A stretch of DNA of 64,000 nucleotides from Halalkalibacter alkaliphilus (GCF_023555415.1 NZ_JAKRYL010000003.1:62001-126000); one strand, 5' to 3'. Counted from the stretch's first letter, positions 26,134 through 36,809 are shown. The notes: generated by a model from the sequence alone, not told the origin. Program-made: numbers and translations.

Positions 26134-27576
26134 ATGATTAATAACAAACGATATTATATTTTATTTGTAGCCGCAGTGGCTTCTTTAGGTGGACTTCTTT
26201 TTGGTTACGATACAGCAGTTATTGCAGGCGCAGAACAATCCATACAATTATATTTAGTAGACAGTTTAGGGTTAAGTTCGTTTATTCATGGGCTTACTGT
26301 ATCTAGTGCATTGATCGGATGTATTATCGGAGCAGTCATTTCTGGGATATTGTCCAATAGAATAGGACGACGCAATACTCTCGTTATTGCAGCTGCGTTA
26401 TTTTTTCTATCGGCACTAGGCTCAGCATACCCAGAGATTCTATTCTTTACTGCAGGTGAACCTAGTCTTGCATTGTTAGTTACTTTTAATATTTATAGAA
26501 TCATAGGTGGTATTGGGGTAGGTTTAGCTTCAGCCATCGCACCAATTTACATTAGTGAAATGAGTCCTCAAAATATTAGAGGGAAAATGGTTGTTTTATA
26601 CAGTATGTCTGTTGTTTTTGGCCAAACGATTGTATACGTTGTCAACTGGCAAATAGCCTTAGGTAGGACCACTGAGTGGATCAATGACATTGGATGGAGA
26701 TTAATGTTTGCTTCAGAATTAATCCCAGCCGCATTATTTTTCTTCCTGCTGTTATTTATTCCGGAAACGCCAAGATACTTGGCTCTTAAAAAGGAATATG
26801 ATAAAGCATACAACTTATTAGAAAAGGTCAATGGATCTAAACAAGTAGCAAGTGAAACTTTACAACAGATCAAACAATCTTTAAATACAAAAACAGAAAA
26901 AGTCAGCTTGTTTTATTATGGAAAGTTAGTTTTGATCGTAGGTATGACTTTGGCAGTATTACAACAATTTATCGGCATAAATGTTATTTTATATTATGCT
27001 CCTCGGATCTTTGAAAACCTTGGTGCTGATCAGTCAACATCGATGTTCCAAACGATTTTTGTTGGAGCCATAGGAGTTCTTGTTTCATTCATATCTTTCA
27101 AACTCATTGATAAAAAAGGAAGAAAGTTCTTACTTCTTTTCGGTTCTGCAGGATGTGCCATTTGTTTAACTGCAGTAGCAGCACTTTTCTTTGCAGGTAT
27201 TCAAGGGATTCTTACACTATTATTTATTTTAGGGTTTGTAGCTGTCTTCCAGATGACTTGGGGACCTGTTACATGGGTTATCCTCTCGGAGCTATTCCCT
27301 AATAAGATTAGAGGCCAGGCTGTTGCAATTGCTGTAACATTAGTATGGGGAGCGAATTTAGCTGCTTCTTCTACATTCCCGCCATTAAATGAAGCTTTAG
27401 GCACAGGAGTTTTCCTTATTTACGGCCTTATTAGTACGTTCGCCTTTTTCTTTGTACTGAAATTCGTTCCTGAAACGAAGAATAAATCACTTGAAGAAAT
27501 TGAAGAGACTTGGCTCGCTGAAAAAAAAATTGAACTAGAAACAACAGATATGGCTCCTGATAGAAAAGCAAATTAG
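26134..27576 (+). CDS. MFS sugar-porter family transporter (IolT/YfiG-like)
   Basis: This 480-residue, 12-helix proton-coupled transporter shows all sugar-porter marks: GGLLFGYDTAVIAGA in helix 1, RIGRR in loop 2-3, RIIGGIGVGLAS, PETPRYLALKKEYDKA after helix 6, QQFIGINVILYYAP in helix 7 and PETKNKSLEEIEE at the C-terminus. The class includes IolT, IolF, AraE and XylE. Between an IolH-like gene and a further IolH-like, iolI, iolG run it probably imports an inositol or similar polyol. The ribosome-binding site (GGGGGGAG) is 20 bases from the ATG with a small hairpin between. Confidence 0.9.
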   Translation: MINNKRYYILFVAAVASLGGLLFGYDTAVIAGAEQSIQLYLVDSLGLSSFIHGLTVSSALIGCIIGAVISGILSNRIGRRNTLVIAAALFFLSALGSAYPEILFFTAGEPSLALLVTFNIYRIIGGIGVGLASAIAPIYISEMSPQNIRGKMVVLYSMSVVFGQTIVYVVNWQIALGRTTEWINDIGWRLMFASELIPAALFFFLLLFIPETPRYLALKKEYDKAYNLLEKVNGSKQVASETLQQIKQSLNTKTEKVSLFYYGKLVLIVGMTLAVLQQFIGINVILYYAPRIFENLGADQSTSMFQTIFVGAIGVLVSFISFKLIDKKGRKFLLLFGSAGCAICLTAVAALFFAGIQGILTLLFILGFVAVFQMTWGPVTWVILSELFPNKIRGQAVAIAVTLVWGANLAASSTFPPLNEALGTGVFLIYGLISTFAFFFVLKFVPETKNKSLEEIEETWLAEKKIELETTDMAPDRKAN

Positions 27577-27623
27577 TCAAGATGTGCAAACACATTGTAA
27601 TCAAATTAAATTAATTTTTGTAA

Positions 27624-27640
27624 TGGGAATGTTTTTCCCA
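27624..27640 (+). promoter_or_regulatory. Leader hairpin before IolH-like gene 2
   Basis: TGGGAA and TTCCCA can pair about 10 bases before the ribosome-binding site. The same GGGAA..TTCCC hairpin is at 35862-35876 before copy 3, and a related GTGG..CCAC form precedes copy 1 at about 24753. Confidence 0.45.
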
Positions 27641-27663
27641 CAAGTGAAAGGAGAATTTTAATA

Positions 27664-28527
27664 ATGCGTTTAGCTTATGATCCATCACATTATCGTGATA
27701 ATACCAATTTAAAAGATACAATCGATGCCGTAGCCAGATTAGGGTATGAATATGTAGAATTATCACCGCGTAAAGATTTTATTTGGTTTTATGAATACCC
27801 AAAGGTAGATAAGCAGTTGATCAAAGATCTTAAAAAATATTGTTCAGATGCTGGGGTGAAAATCTCTTCAGTCCTTCCTGTTCAACAATGGTCTTCTCCA
27901 AATGAAGAAGAACGTCAAGCTGCCGTGCGAAATTGGAAGCGTTGTATTGAAATCACTTCTGAATTAGGAGTCGATTTAATGAACAGTGAATTTGCCGGTG
28001 ACATAAGCCGTCCGGTTGAAAGTGAAGCTGCTTTTGTAAAATCAATGTATGAATTAATGCCGCTTTTTGAAAAAGAAGGGATTAGACTTAATTTACAATC
28101 GCATCCGAATGACTTTATTGAGTTGAATACCGAAGCGATTCGAATGATTCGTGCGCTTGATAAAGATTGGATTAAATTGGTTTATTCTGTTGCCCATGCG
28201 TTCTTCTATGATGATGGAATTGGCGATGTAGAGAAACACTTAGAAGAAGCAGGAGATTTATTGGATCACGTTCTCATTGCCGACACGCTTAATCATAAAG
28301 CAGCATTTGGGTTACGTTATATTGTGAATCCACCTGATGCAAAAGTTACGATTCACCAGCACCTAAATCCTGGTGAAGGCGAAGTAAACTTTGATGCATT
28401 ATATCGTAAGCTACGAGAAATGAAATTTGATGGAATTGTAACAAATTCAGTCTTTGCTTATCCTGATCGACCAGAATGGTCAAATGAGCTAACGCTGAAA
28501 TCTATTAAAGAGGGATTATATATCTAA
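27664..28527 (+). CDS. IolH-like TIM-barrel isomerase/epimerase, copy 2 of 3
   Basis: This 287-residue protein differs from copy 1 at a single residue, Tyr for Asn two residues from the end (GLYI against GLNI). At DNA level the differences are mostly silent third-position changes. AAAGGAG lies 9 bases upstream. It sits 87 bases after the sugar porter and before iolI. Its 5' leader and 3' flank through the terminator resemble those of copy 3 more than copy 1. Function as for copy 1. Confidence 0.85.
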   Translation: MRLAYDPSHYRDNTNLKDTIDAVARLGYEYVELSPRKDFIWFYEYPKVDKQLIKDLKKYCSDAGVKISSVLPVQQWSSPNEEERQAAVRNWKRCIEITSELGVDLMNSEFAGDISRPVESEAAFVKSMYELMPLFEKEGIRLNLQSHPNDFIELNTEAIRMIRALDKDWIKLVYSVAHAFFYDDGIGDVEKHLEEAGDLLDHVLIADTLNHKAAFGLRYIVNPPDAKVTIHQHLNPGEGEVNFDALYRKLREMKFDGIVTNSVFAYPDRPEWSNELTLKSIKEGLYI

Positions 28528-28575
28528 GTAAAAAATATAACTGTATAGTATGTTCCTTTACATTACCTTATTGTA

Positions 28576-28605
28576 AGCAGCTAGAGACAAACTCTAGCTG
28601 CTTTT
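28576..28605 (+). terminator. Terminator after IolH-like gene 2
   Basis: AGCAGCTAGAG pairs with CTCTAGCTGCT, followed by TTT. A near-identical hairpin follows copy 3. Confidence 0.9.
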
Positions 28606-28636
28606 AGCAGGTTGCAATAAATCAAAAGTTATCCAA

Positions 28637-28718
28637 AAAATAATCAAAAAAGCACTATTCTACAGTTTTCGAGCAAGATTTTATAGAGTGGAAACGAAGA
28701 ATATGCATTAAACTAAAG
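28637..28718 (+). promoter_or_regulatory. Repeated upstream element B, copy 2
   Basis: It matches 24504-24584 in three blocks (AAAATAATCAAAAA, TTTTCGAGCAAG, ATTAAACTAAAG). It lies directly upstream of iolI-iolG, so both units probably answer to the same AraC regulator. Confidence 0.6.
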
Positions 28719-28765
28719 CCAGATACAAAAACAATAAGCCTTATTATCGTGAGGGGGAGCTACCA

Positions 28766-29620
28766 ATGAAATTAGCATTCAACGAAGGGACAACTTGGGA
28801 AAGTGCATCACTTCAACAAAATCTAGAGTATTGTGAAAAACATGGTTATGATTATATTGAAATTCGTGCTATTGACCAGTTAATTGACTATTTAAAAGAA
28901 AATACATTAGATGATTTAAAAGAATACTTTGACAGCCATAAAATTAAACCGCTTTCTTTAAACGCATTATGCTTCTTTAATAATCGTACAAAAGAAGACG
29001 AGGAAAAAATTATTGAAGAATTCAAAGACTATTTAGAGATTTGTAAAAAAATAAATTGTGAATATATCGCTGTCGTTCCTTCAAATATTGATGTAACGGA
29101 AAAAGGAAAAACATTAACAGAAGAAGTTAATGCAAGTTGTGTTCGAGTATTAACACAACTATCTGATTTAGCAGAGCCTTATGGAGTAAAGATTGCATTG
29201 GAGTTTATTGGAATTCCAGAAAATACGGTAAACACTTTTGGACAAGCATATAGCATTGTAAAAGAAATTGATAGAGATAATGTTGGCCTTGTGTATGATA
29301 CGTTCCAATTCACTGGAATGGGATCAAGATTTGAGGATGTAACAGAAGAAACTGCAGAAAAAATATTTATTTTCCACATTAATGACGTAGATGGTTTTCC
29401 GGTTGGGCAAATGCGTGATACAGATCGTGTATGGCCAGGTCATGGTGTAATTGATTTAGAAGCTCATTTGAATAAATTGAAAGAATTAAACTATGATTTT
29501 GTAGCATCTGTTGAGTTATTCAGACCAGAATATTATCAAATGGATCCTGAAGAAGTGATTAAAAAGGCAAAAGAAACTACGTTGGAAGTATTGGAAAAGT
29601 ATAATTACTCTCACGCATAA
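28766..29620 (+). CDS. iolI: 2-keto-myo-inositol isomerase IolI
   Basis: This 284-residue TIM barrel reads strongly as B. subtilis IolI along its whole length: MKLAFNEGTTWE, CEKHGYDYIEIR, YFDSHKIKPLSLNAL, LAEPYGVKIALEFIG, DRVWPGHGVIDLEAHL and VELFRPEYY. IolI interconverts 2-keto-myo-inositol and 1-keto-D-chiro-inositol. The divalent metal site is present as Glu146, Asp178, His204 and Glu250, spaced as I recall for the IolI structure. GAGGGGG precedes the ATG. It is followed 57 bases later by iolG, whose product makes its substrate. Confidence 0.93.
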   Translation: MKLAFNEGTTWESASLQQNLEYCEKHGYDYIEIRAIDQLIDYLKENTLDDLKEYFDSHKIKPLSLNALCFFNNRTKEDEEKIIEEFKDYLEICKKINCEYIAVVPSNIDVTEKGKTLTEEVNASCVRVLTQLSDLAEPYGVKIALEFIGIPENTVNTFGQAYSIVKEIDRDNVGLVYDTFQFTGMGSRFEDVTEETAEKIFIFHINDVDGFPVGQMRDTDRVWPGHGVIDLEAHLNKLKELNYDFVASVELFRPEYYQMDPEEVIKKAKETTLEVLEKYNYSHA

Positions 29621-29656
29621 GTAAAGATTTTTACGATAAAAATGAAATCGTTTTAA

Positions 29657-30715
<1,059 letters not shown>

Positions 30716-30764
30716 TTAATAAAGCTATTTAATCTAAAAAGTATATTACGTTAGATCGTTTGTT

Positions 30765-30801
30765 GGCATGAGCCCGGTATTGTACTGGGCTCATGCCTTT
30801 T
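30765..30801 (+). terminator. Strong Rho-independent terminator after iolG
   Basis: GGCATGAGCCC pairs with GGGCTCATGCC across an 11-base loop, followed by TTTTAA. Confidence 0.93.
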
Positions 30802-30903
30802 AAGTTTGAAGGTGTTTTTTAGAGGTCAGTTATATGAATTCTAGAGTCTGTTCAAAAAGGAAAGATCACCCCTTTTTAACAACCTTCTATTAAAGAGTAG
30901 ATA

Positions 30904-31740
30904 TTAAATGGTAAGATTCCGGAATTCCGTTGGAGTAAAACCGACCTTTTTATAAAAGATATTTATAAAGCCTGAGCTGCTGCTGTATCCTACTTGGTAA
31001 GCTATATCAGCTATAGCAAGCTTAGAAGTTTTTAATAGAGTTTTGGCCGTATCAATTCGGTTTTTTGTAGCAAATTCAATAGGAGCATATCCCGTTTCTA
31101 ATTTAAAAATATGCGAGAAATAATAAGGGCTTAAATTGACATAGGTAGCAATCTCTTTTAATGTGATCTGTCTATCTATATTTTCTTTAATATAGTGAAT
31201 CGCTTCGTCAACGGGTGATCTTTCATTTTTTTGTTTTTCGGGTTTTATCGTGAGACTATTAATCATTGTATAAATCAAACATGTAGAATCAGAGATGGAC
31301 ATTTCCTGATCATGATAATAGGTGTAGATCATTTGATAAAGTTGTTTTCCTACCTCTATATTGCGTTTATTTTGAAAGAAAAATCCGTGCTGCTTAACAA
31401 TATAGCTACATAATTCATGTGAATTCGGCCCATCAAAGTGTATATAGATAAATTCCAGTCCATCAGTACCGTAATAATGGTGAGGTTCACGACAGTCAAG
31501 TAACAAGATATCCCCTTTTTTCGCCGTTACTGATTTATCTTGATAGTTTACATGAAGGTCTCCATTTCGAATATAGACTAATAAAAAGTAAGGGAAATAA
31601 TCTCGTTTAATATTGTAGTCAGCATTACAATAATAATGACCGCAGCAGATCAAATGATAATAATACTTTTTGATTGTTTCAGATGGTGTAAAAAAATAAT
31701 AATGGGAGCCATCTAGTACTCCGGGTTCATTTAGCAGCAT
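30904..31740 (-). CDS. AraC-family regulator, divergent from dehydrogenase gene
   Basis: This 278-residue regulator has a cupin-like sensor half (NIKRDYFPYFLLVYIRNGDL, KKGDILLLDCREPHHYYG) and two helix-turn-helix motifs (ITLKEIATYVNLSPYYFSHIF, IADIAYQVGYSSSSGFINIF). It is a paralogue of the regulator at 23539. GAAAGGAG precedes the ATG. It is divergent from the Gfo/Idh/MocA gene at 31956, with a 215-base shared upstream region, so it probably controls that gene. Confidence 0.9.
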   Translation of the reverse strand: MLLNEPGVLDGSHYYFFTPSETIKKYYYHLICCGHYYCNADYNIKRDYFPYFLLVYIRNGDLHVNYQDKSVTAKKGDILLLDCREPHHYYGTDGLEFIYIHFDGPNSHELCSYIVKQHGFFFQNKRNIEVGKQLYQMIYTYYHDQEMSISDSTCLIYTMINSLTIKPEKQKNERSPVDEAIHYIKENIDRQITLKEIATYVNLSPYYFSHIFKLETGYAPIEFATKNRIDTAKTLLKTSKLAIADIAYQVGYSSSSGFINIFYKKVGFTPTEFRNLTI

Positions 31741-31955
31741 TTTTTTCTCCTTTCGAACGTCTTTGAACTCATTATATGATTGCGTTTTCAGAAAAGCAAG
31801 AATGGTGAACGGAAAAGCAACTTCAAGTATTTTTGTTTCCGGTGATTATAGATATACTAAGATCAGTAATAGAACATCACTGCATATTTCATTAGGTTCC
31901 TTTAAGTTACAAAAAGCAATATTAAGATATTTATATGTGAAAGTGAGGAATTGGT

Positions 31956-33158
31956 ATGTTGAATGGAGAGAAGAAAATTGCAAGACCTTTACGTTGGGCA
32001 ATGATAGGTGGGGGAAGACTTAGCCAAGTAGGTTATAAACACCGTACCGGAGCACTTAGAGACAATACAGCTTTTCAATTAGTAGCAGGTGCATTCGATA
32101 TCGATCCTGAAAGAGGAAGAGATTTCGGCGTGAATATTGGTGTTAAGGAAGACCGCTGCTATTCAGATTATAAAACGATGTTCACCGAGGAAAAGAAACG
32201 AGAAGATGGAATTGAAGTTGTTTCTATCGCGACACCAAATGGTACACATTATGAAATTTGTAAGGCAGCACTAGAGGCTGATCTTCATGTTATTTGTGAG
32301 AAACCTTTATTTTTCACTAGTGATGAGGTATTAGAAATTAAGAAACTCGCAGAAGAAAAAGGTAAAATAGTTGGTGTTACATATGGGTTCTCAGGTAATC
32401 AAATGCTGCTTCAAATGCGAGCGATGATTGAAAAGGGTGATATTGGAGAAATTCGTATGGTAGAGCTTCAATATACACATGGTTTTAATGCTACAGATGA
32501 AGCAGACAAATACAGTGCCGCACAGAAGTGGCGTGTTGATCCGAAGATTGCTGGTTCGAGTTTTGTTTTAGGTGATCTTTCCACTCACACTTATTATATG
32601 TCCCAATTAATTATGCCTAATATGAAAATTAGTAAATTGCTTTGTGACCGTCAAAGCTTTATCGAAAGTCGTGCACCACTTGAAGATAATGCCTATGTAC
32701 TAATGCACTACGAGAATGGTGCAGTAGGAAGACTGTGGACGTCATCGGTTAATGCAGGGTGTATGGATGGCCATCGAATTCGTATTGTCGGATCAAAAGC
32801 TAGTTTAGAATGGTGGGACAGCAAGCCTGGTGAATTATCCTATGAAATCCAGGGCCAGCCAGCTCAAACGTTAATTCGCGCTATGCCTTATTTGGATGAA
32901 AGCTGCAATGCGGATGAAAGATTAGGAGCTTTGCATGTAGAAGGCCTATCTGATTCGTGGGCAAATATTTATCTTAAATTTGCAATTGCTATTGATGCTA
33001 AAAATCGCGGTGATCAAGAGGCGTTAGACTATCTTGTTTATCCTGATATTAACGCGGGGCTAGAAGGAGTTCGCTGGATTGAAAATTGTGTACGTTCAGC
33101 TGACCAAGGATCTACTTGGGTTGATTTTGAATATGAACAAAAAACGCAGTTAGTATAA
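31956..33158 (+). CDS. Gfo/Idh/MocA-family dehydrogenase (YfiI-like)
   Basis: This 400-residue NAD(P)-dependent oxidoreductase has the Rossmann motif AMIGGGRLSQVGYKHR, the EKP motif in VICEKPLFF and the GDLSTHTYY segment, where the Asp and His match the catalytic pair of this family. It is about 60 residues longer than IolG and belongs to a different subgroup, which also includes 40229. The group includes glycoside 3-dehydrogenases and scyllo-inositol dehydrogenases, so a cyclitol or sugar glycoside is the likely substrate. GTGAGGA lies upstream. Exact substrate cannot be assigned. Confidence 0.88.
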   Translation: MLNGEKKIARPLRWAMIGGGRLSQVGYKHRTGALRDNTAFQLVAGAFDIDPERGRDFGVNIGVKEDRCYSDYKTMFTEEKKREDGIEVVSIATPNGTHYEICKAALEADLHVICEKPLFFTSDEVLEIKKLAEEKGKIVGVTYGFSGNQMLLQMRAMIEKGDIGEIRMVELQYTHGFNATDEADKYSAAQKWRVDPKIAGSSFVLGDLSTHTYYMSQLIMPNMKISKLLCDRQSFIESRAPLEDNAYVLMHYENGAVGRLWTSSVNAGCMDGHRIRIVGSKASLEWWDSKPGELSYEIQGQPAQTLIRAMPYLDESCNADERLGALHVEGLSDSWANIYLKFAIAIDAKNRGDQEALDYLVYPDINAGLEGVRWIENCVRSADQGSTWVDFEYEQKTQLV

Positions 33159-33260
33159 TAATCATTGCAAGCTAAAGAGAGGTATTCATCTCACGGAATA
33201 TCACTTACTTAGCAGCAAACTATAATTTCAACTTGACTAAAAGACAAAGGAACAAAGGAT

Positions 33261-33293
33261 AAAAAGCTATACCTATAAAGGTATAGCTTTTTT
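33261..33293 (+). terminator. Rho-independent terminator after the dehydrogenase
   Basis: AAAAAGCTATACCT pairs with AGGTATAGCTTTTT around a 4-base loop, with more T following. Confidence 0.92.
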
Positions 33294-33372
33294 ATACACT
33301 TATATTTAAGAATAATGGTCTTAGCCTCCCTATTTTACGTTAATAGCCGAAACTACATTTTAATAACAATTA

Positions 33373-33418
33373 AAATGTCCTTAAATTATAAAAGAAAGGC
33401 ATTCACAGATAAATACAA
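33373..33418 (+). promoter_or_regulatory. Repeated upstream element C, copy 1
   Basis: AAATGTCCTTAAATTATAAA is followed by GGCATTCACAGATAAATACA. Near-identical blocks recur at 36867-36912 and 39113-39158. Two similar halves in the same orientation about 24 bases apart suit an AraC-type protein. This copy is about 580 bases before the SSS gene. Confidence 0.6.
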
Positions 33419-33856
33419 GGAAAGAGAGTTCATGTATCTTTAATTTATTGAATCGCTTCAGAAATTATGGAGATTTATTAAGTACTTTGATTGCATGAAG
33501 AGATAATGTTACTGAGTATTAGGTTCAAGCACTTCTCCACATACAGTATATACTTCATATTGTAATCTGAATACCTTTTCAATTGCTACGTTTATGTCAT
33601 TATTTCCCTAAAGAGTGGAGTAAGGAGTCATATATTCTAATCTTGAAAGGGAGTTTTAAATGGAGGGGGGACTAATCTTTTGTATATTTCGTAAAAAGTT
33701 TTTAAGAAATTTATTAGTAATTACTTAGGATAATATATGTAGGTTACATATTTGGATTATTGAAACGGTTTATTGTATGGATAATACAAATATTTCTAAA
33801 TGAGATTTATATTATTAACTTTATAGCAGGTAGAAATTAATTTATAATATTATAAA

Positions 33857-33871
33857 ATGAAATCGATTTCT
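33857..33871 (+). promoter_or_regulatory. cre box upstream of the SSS symporter
   Basis: ATGAAATCGATTTCT matches the CcpA consensus fully, about 125 bases before the gene at 33996. Confidence 0.78.
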
Positions 33872-33995
33872 TTAATAGATTTATCTATTTATATAGATAG
33901 GTACATAGTTCATTAAAGTAACTTAATATAACTTTAATTTGTACAGGAAACTATTTTCCGTTATTAAAAGACTAATAAAATGGAGGGTTTAAACA

Positions 33996-35729
33996 ATGAT
34001 TTGGGTAATATTTACTACATTTATGATTTATACCATCTTTGTTATGTGGTTTTCATGGTACAAAACGAAAGGTACTGACTTAAGTAGTCAAGATGGTTAC
34101 TTTCTTGGAGGGCGAAGTTTACCCGGGTTAGTAATTGCGTGTTCCATTATTCTAACAAACTTATCGACAGAGCAAATCGTAGGGTTGAATGGTCAAGCCT
34201 TTGGCGAATCAATGGTTGTTATGGCTTGGGAAGTGTCTTCGCCGATTGCTTTAATTATTATGGCATTTGTCTTTTTGCCTCGTTACTTAAAAACGGGGAT
34301 CACAACAATTCCAGACTTTTTAGAACAACGCTATGACTTAAGAACAAGACAAATCGTTTCAGTACTATTTATTGTAGGGTATGCAGTAGCTTACTTACCA
34401 ACTGTCCTTTATTCTGGAGCATTAGTACTTGATAGTATTTTTTCAATAACAACAATTACTAGTATGTCGCCGTTTATGATTGTTTTGCTTATTTCAGTAG
34501 CAATTGGTTTAGTAGGGTGTGGATATGTCATTCTAGGTGGACTTAAAGCAACCGCAATGAGTGATACAATTAACGGTATTGGATTGATTGCTGGTGGCTT
34601 GCTTATCCCGATTCTTGGTCTCATTGCACTTGGTGGAGGGAATTTACAAGAAGGTGTTAATCATTTATTAACAGCGAATCCAACAAAGTTAAATGCAATT
34701 GGTGATCACAATGCTTCTGTTCCATGGGCTGTTTTATTAACAGGAATGTTATTTAATAATTTATTCTATTGGGCGACAAATCAATCAATTATTCAACGAA
34801 GCTTAGGGGCAAAAAACTTAGCAGAAGGGCAAAAAGGGGTACTTTTCGCTGGGATGTTTAAAGTGTTTGGGGTAACGTTCTTAGCGCTTCCAGGTATCAT
34901 TGCCTTCTTTATGTATGGCAATACACTTGCTAATCCGGATCTTGCTTATCCTACACTAGTAGGAGATGTTATGCCGTTAGCACTTTCAGGTATTTTGGCA
35001 GCAATCTTATTCGGAGCGATCATGAGTTCATTTAATAATGCATTAAATGCCTCTATTACATTATTTACATTAGATATTTACAAGCCTATTTTTAAACCTC
35101 AAGCAAAAGATAAAGAGCTTGTAAAAGCAGGAAGGTTCTTTGCTGCAGGTTTGGCAGCAATTTCTGTTATCGTTGCACCATTTATTATTTTTGCACCACA
35201 AGGGTTATACGCTTATTTACAGGAAATGTTTGGATTTTATAGTATGCCTATTTTAGCAATGGTGCTTGTTGGATTCTTTAGTAAGCGCATTCCTGCTTTG
35301 GCTCCAAAGGTTGCAGTTGTAGTTCACGTTATTTTGTATGCAGCATCTAAAGTGGTTCTTGCAGATATCAACTTCCTATATGTACTATCTGTATTATTTC
35401 CACTTAACGTTCTAACGATGGTTATTGTTGGTAGGCTTAGACCGAGAGAAACACCGTTCGTATTACATGATGCGAATGTTGTTGACCTTAAACCGTGGAA
35501 ATATGCGAAACCTTTCTCTATTTTTATGATCGTAGTAATGCTATCTGTATATACGTTCTTCTCCCCGGTTGGAGTAGCTGAAGTAAGTGTACCTTACTCA
35601 CCTTGGTTATTTGTCTTCTTATTCGCTGTACTTGGATTAATTGCTGGTATTATTTGGTACTGGGTTAAGATGGAAAAGAGATATACTTGCTACAAAACCG
35701 ATGAATCTAAGAAAGTTTCTTCTTTCTAG
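33996..35729 (+). CDS. Sodium:solute symporter (SSS family)
   Basis: This 577-residue protein with about 14 membrane helices belongs to the vSGLT-like branch of the SSS family: DGYFLGGRSLPGLVIACSII and TNLSTEQIVGLNGQAFGESM near the start, ATNQSIIQRSLGAKNLAEGQKG in the middle and GAIMSSFNNALNASITLFT. Members take up sugars or inositols with Na+. TGGAGGG precedes the ATG. It is followed by the third IolH-like gene, which supports a cyclitol or sugar substrate. Confidence 0.9.
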   Translation: MIWVIFTTFMIYTIFVMWFSWYKTKGTDLSSQDGYFLGGRSLPGLVIACSIILTNLSTEQIVGLNGQAFGESMVVMAWEVSSPIALIIMAFVFLPRYLKTGITTIPDFLEQRYDLRTRQIVSVLFIVGYAVAYLPTVLYSGALVLDSIFSITTITSMSPFMIVLLISVAIGLVGCGYVILGGLKATAMSDTINGIGLIAGGLLIPILGLIALGGGNLQEGVNHLLTANPTKLNAIGDHNASVPWAVLLTGMLFNNLFYWATNQSIIQRSLGAKNLAEGQKGVLFAGMFKVFGVTFLALPGIIAFFMYGNTLANPDLAYPTLVGDVMPLALSGILAAILFGAIMSSFNNALNASITLFTLDIYKPIFKPQAKDKELVKAGRFFAAGLAAISVIVAPFIIFAPQGLYAYLQEMFGFYSMPILAMVLVGFFSKRIPALAPKVAVVVHVILYAASKVVLADINFLYVLSVLFPLNVLTMVIVGRLRPRETPFVLHDANVVDLKPWKYAKPFSIFMIVVMLSVYTFFSPVGVAEVSVPYSPWLFVFLFAVLGLIAGIIWYWVKMEKRYTCYKTDESKKVSSF

Positions 35730-35861
35730 ATTAATTTAAAGGAGTGAAAAAATGATAAAAAAATAAATTTAGGTACTCGAGTAAGTGTAATTAGACATTT
35801 ACATGCTGGTTAAACTCTGGCTTGTTAAATTTGAAATTCATACTAAAAAAATTTTTACAGC

Positions 35862-35876
35862 GGGAATGCTTTTCCC
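35862..35876 (+). promoter_or_regulatory. Leader hairpin before IolH-like gene 3
   Basis: GGGAA pairs with TTCCC around a 5-base loop, at the same place as the hairpin before copy 2 (27624-27640). It shows that the duplicated block includes the leader. Confidence 0.45.
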
Positions 35877-35900
35877 ACAGATGAGAGGAGAATTTTAATA

Positions 35901-36782
35901 ATGCGTTTAGCTTATGATCCGTCACATTATCGTGATAACACCAATATAAAAGAGACGATCGATGCCGTAGCTCGGCTAGGGTATGAATATGTAGAATTAT
36001 CGCCGCGTAAAGATTTTATTTGGTTTTATGAATATCCAAAGGTAGATAAGCAGTTGATCAAAGATCTTAAAAAATATTGCTCAGATGCTGGGGTGAAAAT
36101 CTCTTCGGTCCTTCCTGTTCAACAATGGTCTTCTCCAAATGAAGAAGAGCGTCAAGCTGCCGTGCGAAATTGGAAGCGTTGTATTGAAATCACTTCTGAA
36201 TTAGGAGTCGATTTAATGAACAGTGAATTTGCCGGTGACATAAGCCGTCCGGTTGAAAGTGAAGCTGCTTTTGTGAAATCAATGTATGAATTAATGCCGC
36301 TTTTTGAAAAAGAAGGGATGAGACTTAATTTACAATCGCATCCGAATGATTTTATTGAGCTGAATACCGAAGCGATTCGAATGATTCGTGCGCTTGATAA
36401 AGATTGGATTAAATTGGTTTATTCTGTTGCCCATGCGTTCTTCTATGATGATGGAATTGGCGATGTAGAGAAACACTTAGAAGAAGCAGGAGATTTATTG
36501 GATCACGTTCTCATTGCCGACACGCTTAATCATAAAGCAGCATTTGGGTTACGTTATATTGTGAATCCACCTGATGCAAAAGTTACGATTCACCAGCACC
36601 TAAATCCTGGTGAAGGCGAAGTAAACTTTGATGCATTATATCGCAAACTACGCGAAATGAAATTTGATGGAATTGTAACAAATTCAGTCTTTGCTTATCC
36701 TGATCGACCAGAATGGTCAAACGAGCTGACGTTGAAATCGATTAAAGAGGGATTATATATAAGTAAGAAATTAACTGTATAG
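35901..36782 (+). CDS. IolH-like TIM-barrel isomerase/epimerase, copy 3 of 3
   Basis: This 293-residue protein is nearly identical to copies 1 and 2. Differences seen are Ile and Glu in TNIKETID, a Met in KEGMRLNL, and a C-terminus extended by seven residues (SKKLTV after GLYI). The extension comes from loss of two bases at the stop codon of the copy 2 form, so translation runs on to the next TAG. Leader and terminator are also shared with copy 2. Its role is assumed equal to that of the other copies. Confidence 0.85.
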   Translation: MRLAYDPSHYRDNTNIKETIDAVARLGYEYVELSPRKDFIWFYEYPKVDKQLIKDLKKYCSDAGVKISSVLPVQQWSSPNEEERQAAVRNWKRCIEITSELGVDLMNSEFAGDISRPVESEAAFVKSMYELMPLFEKEGMRLNLQSHPNDFIELNTEAIRMIRALDKDWIKLVYSVAHAFFYDDGIGDVEKHLEEAGDLLDHVLIADTLNHKAAFGLRYIVNPPDAKVTIHQHLNPGEGEVNFDALYRKLREMKFDGIVTNSVFAYPDRPEWSNELTLKSIKEGLYISKKLTV

Positions 36783-36809
36783 TATGTTCCTTTAGATTAC
36801 CGTAATGTA

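Larger units (their letters stand above)
33159..33995. other. 836-base gap with terminator, element C and cre box, no gene
   Basis: Apart from the terminator at 33261, the repeated element at 33373 and the cre box at 33857, the stretch is AT-rich without a supported reading frame. Similarity to the region upstream of the isomerase gene at 39280 runs on past the repeated element (for example CGCTTCAG then an ATGGAG block near 33470). Confidence 0.5.

Noticed and set aside
31763-32023. Open frame of 86 codons across the dehydrogenase start
   Set aside because: It overlaps the real dehydrogenase gene in another frame and lacks a ribosome-binding site.
35752-35766. A 4-codon frame (MIKK) with a good AAGGAG site after the SSS gene
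   Set aside because: An A-run slip would give about 20 codons, so it may be the start of a lost gene, but the peptide is too short to recognise.
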